19,168 nt of DNA. Source: CAYNLK01 sp964398055 (GTDB lineage: Bacteria > Chloroflexota > Anaerolineae > 4572-78 > J111). Shown piece after piece: positions 13,629-19,168 of the stretch. Position 1 is the stretch's first letter. The number at the start of each line of letters is the position of its first letter. Position numbers and translations under genes: made by a program. The notes under the pieces were generated by a model. It was given only the letters and a program-made list of their open reading frames with translations. It did no database searches and was not told where the DNA came from. The stretch spans positions 1 through 19,168 of the forward strand of contig CAYNLK010000084.1 of the NCBI GenBank assembly GCA_964398055.1, written 5' to 3'.

Positions 13629-13754
13629 CAAAGTGGAAAAGGCGCCGTCCCCTTGGGAGAAGTAATCAACCTGGTCTTTGGCGGCGTGCTTAAAATGCAG
13701 AATGGAAAGATCAAAAAGTTAATTAGTTATCTGATGGAGGTAAAAACACCATGA
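13629..13754 (+). pseudogene. SnoaL/NTF2-like gene remnant (C-terminal piece)
   Basis: In the gap between the SRPBCC and double-VOC genes, one frame reads about 41 residues: GAVPLGEVINLVFGGVL (from 13641), then KMQNGKIKKLISYLMEV, then KTP and stop. The pattern of a beta strand, D/N-G-K-I turn and final beta strand is that of the C-terminus of SnoaL-like (NTF2 fold) proteins. There is no start codon with a ribosome site. The stop overlaps the next ATG as ATGA, and a ribosome site for that gene lies inside it, which suggests an intact gene once stood here and was deleted at its 5' side. Confidence 0.55.
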
Positions 13755-14671
13755 AAACGCACGCACAAAAAATCGTTCCGCATTTGTGGTTTGACAAGGA
13801 GGCCAAAGAAGCGGCCGAGTTTTACGCGTCGGTGTTTCCGAATTCAAAGGTTACGGGCGTAACGCAACTGCATGACACGCCCTCTGGCGATGTTGATACT
13901 GTTACCTTCGAGATAATGGGTTACAAGTTTATGGCCATCAGTGCTGGCCCGCTCTTCAAGTTTAATCCATCAATCTCCATTATGGTTAATTTCGATCCGT
14001 CGCAGGACAAAGACGCCCGGAAACGGATTGATGAAATATGGGAAAAACTCTCGGAAGGCGGCACAGCGCTTATGCCGCTCGACAAATACCCATTTAGCGA
14101 ACGGTACGGCTGGATACAGGATAAGTACGGATTTTCATGGCAGCTGATTTACACCGACCCAGAAGGTGAAGAACGACCGCTTATTATCCCGTCACTACTC
14201 TTTGTTACCGATACGGGCGACCAAGCTGAGGCAGCGACAGATTTTTATCTTTCTGTATTCAAGAACGCAAAACGCGGGACTATGGCCCGCTATCCTGCCG
14301 GGATGGAGCCAAACAAAGAAGGTTCAATTATGTTTACCGACTTTAAGTTGGAAGGTCAGTGGTTTGCGGCGATGGACGGAAGCAGTGATATGCACAGTTT
14401 CAATTTCAATGAAGCTATCTCCCTTATGGTCTATTGCGACACCCAGGCGGAGATCGATGACTACTGGCAGCAGCTCTCCGCCGTGCCGGAGGCCGAGCAG
14501 TGCGGCTGGCTGAAAGACAGGTATGGCGTGTCGTGGCAAATCGTGCCCGGGGCAATGGATGAGATGATGAGCCAGGGAACACCGGAGCAGATGGCCCGCG
14601 TGACCGAGGCGTTTCTCAAGATGAAGAAGTTTGATCTTGCAGAGTTAGAAAAAGCATATAAAGGAAAATGA
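13751..14671 (+). CDS. Double-domain VOC protein (PhnB/3-dmu-9 type)
   Basis: 306 residues made of two related VOC domains. Domain 1 (about 6-135) opens IVPHLWFDKEAKEAAEFYAS and closes YGWIQDKYGFSWQLIY; domain 2 (about 145-275) opens PSLLFVTDTGDQAEAATDFYL and closes CGWLKDRYGVSWQIVP. The matching W-D-K/R-Y-G-F/V-S-W-Q-I/L endings show internal duplication. The C-terminal helix (about 276-306) resembles the tail ending in many PhnB-type proteins. Function: probably small-molecule binding or conversion, unknown. GGAGGT 9 bp before the ATG fixes the start. Its stop overlaps the next frame (ATGA at 14668). Confidence 0.85.
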   Translation: MKTHAQKIVPHLWFDKEAKEAAEFYASVFPNSKVTGVTQLHDTPSGDVDTVTFEIMGYKFMAISAGPLFKFNPSISIMVNFDPSQDKDARKRIDEIWEKLSEGGTALMPLDKYPFSERYGWIQDKYGFSWQLIYTDPEGEERPLIIPSLLFVTDTGDQAEAATDFYLSVFKNAKRGTMARYPAGMEPNKEGSIMFTDFKLEGQWFAAMDGSSDMHSFNFNEAISLMVYCDTQAEIDDYWQQLSAVPEAEQCGWLKDRYGVSWQIVPGAMDEMMSQGTPEQMARVTEAFLKMKKFDLAELEKAYKGK

Positions 14672-14673
14672 CG

Positions 14674-15276
14674 ATGCGAAAAATCATCGTTCTTACATTT
14701 GTTACGCTCGACGGCGTCATGCAGGCGCCGGGAGGTCCCACGGAAGACACCGATGGCGGCTTCAAGTATGGCGGCTGGGTAGTGCCGCATTTCGATGAAC
14801 GGGGCGGGCAGATCATGCACGAGCAGATGACCAAGCCGCTCGACCTTTTGCTGGGGAGAAAGACCTACGAAATCTTTGCCTCATATTGGCCTACGCACGA
14901 AAGCGAGTGGCCGGGCATCAATTCCTCAACGAAGTATGTTGTTTCAAGCACCCGCGCAGATTCGCTCTGGAACAACACTGTCTTTATCAAAGATAACGTT
15001 GTGGAAAAAATACGGAGATTGAAGCAACAAGACGGTCCCGATCTTCAGGTACACGGTAGCAGCCAGCTTCTCCAAACGCTTCTCAAACACGATCTCGTGG
15101 ACGAGTTATGGCTGAAGATTTTCCCTGTTACCATTAGCTCGGGCAAGCGTCTCTTTGGCGAGGGAACCATTCCGGCCGCATTCAAACTCACGCACTCGGA
15201 GGTAACGCCAAGCGGCGTCATCGTCGCCAGCTATGCTCGTGCGGGCGAAGTAAAGACAGGTTTGATCGGGACGTAA
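14674..15276 (+). CDS. RibD C-terminal/dihydrofolate reductase-family protein, copy 1
   Basis: 200 residues with the DHFR-like fold of the RibD C-terminal domain. Motifs: TLDGVMQAPGG (11-21), LLLGRKTYEIF (about 58-68), VVSSTRA, LQVHGSSQLLQTLL (dinucleotide-binding loop, about 125-138), DELWLKIFPVTI and GKRLF. The family uses NADPH in characterised members, but substrates are mostly unknown; it is not riboflavin synthesis proper since the deaminase half is missing. The frame opens at ATG 14668, overlapping the previous stop; AAGGA at 14661-14665 is better spaced for ATG 14674 (8 bp), giving the usual MRKIIVL start. First of three related neighbours. Confidence 0.85.
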   Translation: MRKIIVLTFVTLDGVMQAPGGPTEDTDGGFKYGGWVVPHFDERGGQIMHEQMTKPLDLLLGRKTYEIFASYWPTHESEWPGINSSTKYVVSSTRADSLWNNTVFIKDNVVEKIRRLKQQDGPDLQVHGSSQLLQTLLKHDLVDELWLKIFPVTISSGKRLFGEGTIPAAFKLTHSEVTPSGVIVASYARAGEVKTGLIGT

Positions 15277-15293
15277 ACTAAGGAGAAATAAAA

Positions 15294-15863
15294 GTGCGAA
15301 AAGTGATCTACTTGATGAATGTCTCGCTCGATGGCTTCATCGAGGGGCCGAACCGGGAACTGGATTGGACCAGCATCGATGAGGAGTCGTATAGGTTTTT
15401 CAACGATCAGCAGAGCGATATGGGCACTCTCTTGTACGGACGGCGGCTGTATGAGGTCATGACATACTGGGAAATGGCAGATGCAGACCCGTCGATCTCG
15501 GAGTATGAGCGCGAATTCGCGCGTATCTGGAAGAACTCGTCCAAGATCGTCTTTTCGAAGACCTTGGAACAGGTCCAAGGGAACGCCAGGTTGTTCAGGG
15601 GCGACATCGCCGAAGAGATCACGAAGCTGAAACAGCAACCCGGCAAAGACCTTGAAGTCGGTGGCCCCAACCTCGCCTCGACCTTTATGCAGCTCGGCCT
15701 GATTGATGAATACCGGCTTGTTGTCCATCCGGTCGTCCTGGGCAGCGGCACGCCATTCTTCCCGGTGTTGAATAACAAGATCAACCTGCGCATGGTTGAA
15801 ACGCAGAGGCTCGGTTCCGGGGTCGTTTACCTCCGCTACCGGCGTGCAGACGCGGAGCAGTAG
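15294..15863 (+). CDS. RibD C-terminal/dihydrofolate reductase-family protein, copy 2
   Basis: 189 residues, same DHFR-like fold. Motifs: VSLDGFIEGPNRELDW (10-25), LLYGRRLYEVM (about 46-56), IVFSKTLEQV, then PGKDLEVGGPNLASTFM and IDEYRLVVHPVVLGSG near the C-terminus. GTG start with AAGGAG about 9 bp ahead; 17 bp after copy 1. It is closer to copy 3 than to copy 1 (shared K-L-K-Q-Q-P-G-K-D-L and I-D-E-Y-R-L stretches). Substrate unknown. Confidence 0.85.
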   Translation: MRKVIYLMNVSLDGFIEGPNRELDWTSIDEESYRFFNDQQSDMGTLLYGRRLYEVMTYWEMADADPSISEYEREFARIWKNSSKIVFSKTLEQVQGNARLFRGDIAEEITKLKQQPGKDLEVGGPNLASTFMQLGLIDEYRLVVHPVVLGSGTPFFPVLNNKINLRMVETQRLGSGVVYLRYRRADAEQ

Positions 15864-15932
15864 TGGTTTTCGAGAAGACATGCATCACATTGATATTCCC
15901 ATATAGATAACTAAGATAACGGAGAAAACAAA

Positions 15933-16499
15933 GTGAGAAAAGTAGTTCTATTCATGCACATTTCGCTGGATGGCTTCGCCGCCGGACCCAATGGCGAGTT
16001 GGATTGGATTTCATACGATCAGGAATTGGAGAAATATGCGGAGGAAGTGGTCAGTACGGTGGGTTCGCCTTTGTATGGCCGGGTGACATACCAAATGATG
16101 GAAAGTTACTGGCCCACGGTGCTGACAAACCCTGACAGCACGAAGCATGATAGAGAGCATGCTCAATGGATAGAAAATATCCCCAAAATTGTATTTTCAA
16201 AAACGCTGGACAGGGTAGAATGGAACAATACTCGGCTGATTAAAGACAATATTGCCGAGGAAGTGATAAAACTCAAGCAGCAGCCGGGTAAGGATCTGGT
16301 CATCTTTGGCAGCCCTGGTTTGGCTCACACATTTATGGGGTTGGACTTAATTGATGAATATCGCCTGACGGTCAACCCTGTTATCCTGGGCCGGGGCATG
16401 CCGGCATTTAAAGACTTCAAAGACCGGTCTGATCTTAAATTACTAAACGCAAAAACGTTTGGCTCCGGTGTGGTTGCGCTTCATTATGCCAGAGCTTGA
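15933..16499 (+). CDS. RibD C-terminal/dihydrofolate reductase-family protein, copy 3
   Basis: 188 residues, same fold as the two preceding genes: ISLDGFAAGPNGELDW (10-25), PLYGRVTYQMM (about 45-55), IVFSKTLDRV, PGKDLVIFGSPGLAHTFM and IDEYRLTVNPVILGRG. It shares stretches with copy 2 (KLKQQPGKDL, IDEYRL) and, in the middle, an N-N-T-x-x-I-K-D-N segment with copy 1. GTG start, GGAG about 8 bp ahead. The 69-bp gap before it shows no feature. The last 14 bp overlap the start of the TrmO gene. Confidence 0.85.
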   Translation: MRKVVLFMHISLDGFAAGPNGELDWISYDQELEKYAEEVVSTVGSPLYGRVTYQMMESYWPTVLTNPDSTKHDREHAQWIENIPKIVFSKTLDRVEWNNTRLIKDNIAEEVIKLKQQPGKDLVIFGSPGLAHTFMGLDLIDEYRLTVNPVILGRGMPAFKDFKDRSDLKLLNAKTFGSGVVALHYARA

Positions 16500-16902
16500 A
16501 TATACACTCTACCCGGTGGGCTATGTTCGTTCGCCCCTCAAACATCTCGCCGAGGCTCCCAAGCAGGGTAATGAAGGCGCTCCTGACGCCTGGCTCGAAA
16601 TGAATCCGGCGCTGGCCGAAGGGCTTGACGGGATGGTCGTGGGTGATAAAATTATCGTCATTACCTGGTTTCACCAGGCCCAACGCGACATTCTGAAACT
16701 GTACCCCCGCGACGACAAAACGATACCCCTAACGGGAGTTTTTGCCACCCGCTCGCCTGATCGTCCCAACCCGCTGGGCTTACACCCGGTTACGGTTCTG
16801 GAGATTGATGGGCCTCGTTTAAAAGTGGGACCGCTGGAAGCGATTGATGGCACACCTATCGTTGACATCAAGCCGGTGCTGCCCCAAACACCCATTTCAT
16901 AG
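16486..16902 (+). CDS. trmO: TrmO (TsaA-like) tRNA t6A37 N6-methyltransferase
   Basis: 138 residues, the beta-barrel TsaA/TrmO domain. The signature GVFATRSPDRPNPLGLH (84-100) is intact, as are YPVGYVRSP (9-17) near the start and DGTPIVDIKP (121-130) near the end. E. coli TrmO methylates N6-threonylcarbamoyladenosine at tRNA position 37 with S-adenosylmethionine. This protein is the short single-domain form without the C-terminal extension of the E. coli enzyme, so its substrate is less certain. ATG 16486 lies inside the end of the preceding gene; a TTG nine codons upstream is less likely. No clear ribosome site, so translation probably depends on coupling. Confidence 0.85.
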   Translation: MPELEYTLYPVGYVRSPLKHLAEAPKQGNEGAPDAWLEMNPALAEGLDGMVVGDKIIVITWFHQAQRDILKLYPRDDKTIPLTGVFATRSPDRPNPLGLHPVTVLEIDGPRLKVGPLEAIDGTPIVDIKPVLPQTPIS

Positions 16903-16918
16903 GGATAAGGAGGAAAGT

Positions 16919-18034
16919 ATGAAAAAAGTACGAGTATTAGTTGGCACCCGCAAGGGCGCGTTTATTTTGACCTCGGACGGCAAGCGTGAACAGTGGGACA
17001 TCAGCGGTCCCCACTTTGCGGGCTGGGAACTGTATCACCTTAACGGCTCGCCCACTGACCCCAACCGGCTGTATGCGTCGCAATCCAGCGGTTGGTTTGG
17101 GCAATTGATCCAGCGCTCCGACGATGGCGGCCAGACATGGGAGCCGGTGGGCAACGAGTTCGTCTACGAGGGCGTGCCCGGCACGCACCAGTGGTATGAC
17201 GGCAGCCAGCATCCGTGGGAATTCAAGCGGGTCTGGTATCTGGAACCGTCGCCGACCGATCCGGATACCATTTACGCCGGGGTGGAGGATGCTGCCTTGT
17301 TTCGCTCGAGTGACGGGGGGAAGAGCTGGCAAGAGCTGGCCGGGCTGCGCCGGGTTAAGGGGCACCTCTGGCAGCCAGGCGCCGGGGGGATGTGCCTGCA
17401 CACCATCCTTTTGGACCCAAATGACCCGAACCGGATATTTGTGGCCATCTCGGCTGCGGGCGCGTTCCGCACCGACGATGGCGGCCAGACTTGGCGGCCG
17501 GCAACCCGCGGGCTGAAGTCTGAGTTCGAGCTGCCTGACCCGAATGCCGAGGTGGGTCACTGCGTTCATAGTATAGCCATGCACCCATCGCGCCCCAATG
17601 TGTTATTTATGCAAAAGCACTGGGACATTATGCGCAGCGACAACGGCGGCGAGTCGTGGTATGAGGTCAGTGGTAACTTACCCAGCGATTTTGGTTTCCC
17701 CATTGCCGTGCATGCCCACGAGCCGGAGACCATCTATGTGGTGCCCATCAAGAGCGACTCGGAGCATTATCCCCCCGATGGAAAGTTGCGGGTCTACCGC
17801 AGCCGGACGGGCGGCCATGAGTGGGAGGCGCTGACCAACGGCTTACCCCAGAGCCACTGTTATGTTAACGTGCTGCGCAGCGCCATGGCGGTCGACTCGC
17901 TCGATTCGTGCGGCGTCTATTTTGGCACCACCGGCGGACAGGTATATGGCTCCACCGATGCCGGCGACACCTGGGCGCCCATCGTCCGCGATCTACCGCC
18001 CGTGCTGTCTGTTGAAGTTCAGGTGCTGCCATGA
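16919..18034 (+). CDS. Asp-box (BNR) beta-propeller protein
   Basis: 371 residues. Five clear Asp-box turns S/T-x-D-x-G-x-T/S-W are visible: residues 67-74, 130-137, 185-192, 240-247 and 345-352, plus a degenerate one at 295-302. This indicates a six-blade-like propeller of the sialidase/VPS10/Ycf48 superfamily. No signal peptide is seen (N-terminus MKKVRVLVGTRKGAF), so it is probably cytoplasmic and not a secreted sialidase; catalytic sialidase residues cannot be assigned. AAGGAGG 6 bp before ATG 16919 sets the start. Its end overlaps the MoaD-like gene by four bases (ATGA), indicating coupled translation. Function unknown; pairing with a MoaD-like protein is the main clue. Confidence 0.85.
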   Translation: MKKVRVLVGTRKGAFILTSDGKREQWDISGPHFAGWELYHLNGSPTDPNRLYASQSSGWFGQLIQRSDDGGQTWEPVGNEFVYEGVPGTHQWYDGSQHPWEFKRVWYLEPSPTDPDTIYAGVEDAALFRSSDGGKSWQELAGLRRVKGHLWQPGAGGMCLHTILLDPNDPNRIFVAISAAGAFRTDDGGQTWRPATRGLKSEFELPDPNAEVGHCVHSIAMHPSRPNVLFMQKHWDIMRSDNGGESWYEVSGNLPSDFGFPIAVHAHEPETIYVVPIKSDSEHYPPDGKLRVYRSRTGGHEWEALTNGLPQSHCYVNVLRSAMAVDSLDSCGVYFGTTGGQVYGSTDAGDTWAPIVRDLPPVLSVEVQVLP

Positions 18035-18327
18035 TCCGGGTGGTGCTACCGGCGCATCTACGCACCCTGGCCCGCGTTAAGGGTAAGGTGGAGGTTGAAG
18101 TTGAGGGGCCGGTTACCCAACGCACGATTCTGGACGCCCTGGAGGCGAATTATCCGATGTTGCGCGGAACGATTCGCGACCACGGTACCCAGCAACGTCG
18201 ACCGTTTATCCGGTTTTTTGCTTGTGGGGAGGACTGGTCGCACGAGTCGCCGGACGCTCTACTGCCCGACGCGGTGGCCACAGGCGCAGAACCATTTTTG
18301 ATTGTGGGCGCGCTGGCCGGCGGTTAG
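18031..18327 (+). CDS. MoaD/ThiS-like small ubiquitin-fold protein ending in Gly-Gly
   Basis: 98 residues with a beta-grasp pattern: strand IRVVLPAHLRTLA (2-14), strand KVEVEVEGPV, helix RTILDALEANYP (31-42), then FIRFFACGEDW and the final FLIVGALAGG. The C-terminal Gly97-Gly98 is where MoaD and ThiS are adenylated and thiocarboxylated to carry sulfur, so the protein is probably an active carrier or protein modifier. No MoaE, MoeB or ThiF partner is in the window, so the cofactor pathway is uncertain. ATG 18031 overlaps the stop of the propeller gene (ATGA). Confidence 0.85.
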   Translation: MIRVVLPAHLRTLARVKGKVEVEVEGPVTQRTILDALEANYPMLRGTIRDHGTQQRRPFIRFFACGEDWSHESPDALLPDAVATGAEPFLIVGALAGG

Positions 18328-18331
18328 CAGA

Positions 18332-19168
18332 ATGATGACAGACTTTGACCTTACCCAGCTACGGCTGCACAACCAGGCCATCGCTCCGGCCGATTTGGCA
18401 ACGCCGGGCGACGTGGTCAAAAGACTGGGCGCAATACAGGCCCAGGATTATCTGGGCGCTGGGGTTGCGGCTGAAAACGGCAACCGAGCCATCTATCGAA
18501 CAAGCCATTAATGATAGAAAGATCGTCCGCACCTGGCCCATGCGCGGCACTCTCCATTTTGTTGCGGCCGAAGATGTCCGTTGGATGCTGGCTTTGCTGA
18601 CCCCGCGTGTCATCGCCGGCAGCGCCCGCCGCCGTCAGCAGCTTGAGTTGGATGAAACTATATTAGCGCGCAGCAGAGAATTATTCGCTTCAGCGCTCCG
18701 GGGCGGCCGGCGACTCACCCGTCCCGAAATGATGGAGGTGCTGGAACAAGACGGTATTTCCACGGGCGGCCAGCGCGGTTATCACATCTTATGGTGGGCG
18801 GCGCAATGCGGTTTGATCTGCTTTGGTCCCCGGCAGGGTAAACAGGATACCTTTGTTTGGCTCGATGAGTGGCTGCCGGCAGGTAAGACTCTCAGCCGGG
18901 ACGAGTCGCTGGCCGAGTTGGCTCACCGATATTTTACCGGCCACGGACCGGCCACGGTTCAGGATTTTATGTGGTGGTCGGGGCTGGCCGCGGCCGATGC
19001 CCGGGCCGGCCTGGCGATGGTCAAGGCGCAGTTGGCGCAGGAGGAGCTTAACGGCCAGAGTTACTGGTTTTCACCATCGTGGTCCACCACCCCACCTGTC
19101 TCGCCAACCGCCTATTTATTACCCGGGTTTGATGAATATTTGCTGGGCTACCGGGATCGCCGCGCTGT
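18332..19168 (+). pseudogene. Winged-helix DNA-binding protein (HTH_42/YcaQ-like), frameshifted and truncated by the window edge
   Basis: The start (MMTDFDLTQLRLHNQAI then GAIQAQDYLGA) reads in one frame to about 18459 and stops at 18509-18511. The family continues in the next frame from about 18453: WALGLRLKTATEPSIEQAIN, then TWPMRGTLHFVAAEDVRWML, YHILWWAAQCGLICFG and LLPGFDEYLLGYRDRR, without a stop to the window end. The join GGGCGCTGGGG fits loss of 11 bp between two TGGGCGCT direct repeats encoding GA-L-WA. Members include DNA-repair glycosylase-like proteins such as YcaQ/AlkX and general winged-helix proteins. The gene starts 4 bp after the MoaD-like stop. A sequencing error cannot be excluded. 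Confidence 0.75.

Noticed and set aside
16919..18034. Secreted sialidase
   Set aside because: Asp-box motifs alone do not show sialidase activity; there is no signal peptide and no assignable Arg triad.
11472..18327. Integron cassette array, since cassette-like families are common here
   Set aside because: No attC-like inverted sites were seen between genes, and several genes overlap, which cassettes would not do.
18302..18511. A separate short gene before the winged-helix frame
   Set aside because: The two frames join at a family-conserved motif, so they are halves of one broken gene.

Overview
The window looks like chromosomal DNA of a free-living bacterium, most likely a member of the Chloroflexota. 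This is an inference. It rests on the gene families together (a homocysteine methyltransferase/MTHFR fusion, a NuoE-NuoF fusion, stacked DinB, VOC, SRPBCC and RibD_C genes, a propeller/MoaD-like pair) and on intergenic heptanucleotide repeats; no rRNA or tRNA gene is present to settle it. I see no phage, transposase, integrase, CRISPR array or origin.

Layout. Positions 1-232 are a hairpin-rich upstream region, followed by one plus-strand AEC-family permease (233-1189). A convergent gap (1190-1513) holds a terminator and two dispersed palindromes. From 1514 to 11136 everything is on the minus strand, read in the order 11 kb to 1.5 kb: bifunctional homocysteine S-methyltransferase/methylenetetrahydrofolate reductase, a NuoE-NuoF diaphorase fusion, a LysE-type exporter, a HoxU/FdhA-like iron-sulfur subunit, a DinB-DinB-AhpD fusion, a hypothetical protein, a GNAT acetyltransferase and an arginase-family protein. 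Gaps in this block are filled by arrays of 7-bp words, a different word at each site, often as inverted pairs.

A divergent control region lies at 11171-11221. The plus-strand promoter (TTGACA-N17-TATATT) and the minus-strand promoter (TTGTCA-N17-TATACT) share five bases of their -35 boxes. To the right, 11472-18327 is a tightly packed plus-strand gene train: VOC, PhnB-like VOC, DUF998 membrane protein, SRPBCC, a SnoaL-like remnant, a double VOC, three RibD_C/DHFR-fold reductases, TrmO, a six-blade-like Asp-box propeller and a MoaD/ThiS-like protein ending in Gly-Gly. A frameshifted winged-helix (HTH_42) pseudogene follows and runs off the window. Short gaps and several start/stop overlaps suggest one long transcript.

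How the genes may work together. The diaphorase fusion and the HoxU-like protein together form an NADH-to-[Fe-S] electron module of the kind found in bidirectional hydrogenases and formate dehydrogenases, but no catalytic hydrogenase or formate dehydrogenase subunit is in the window. The nearest redox gene is the MTHFR, so an NADH-supplied MTHFR is one possibility. The plus-strand train resembles a small-molecule modification and detoxification set. Its co-regulation with the one-carbon gene across the shared -35 element is inferred from sequence only.
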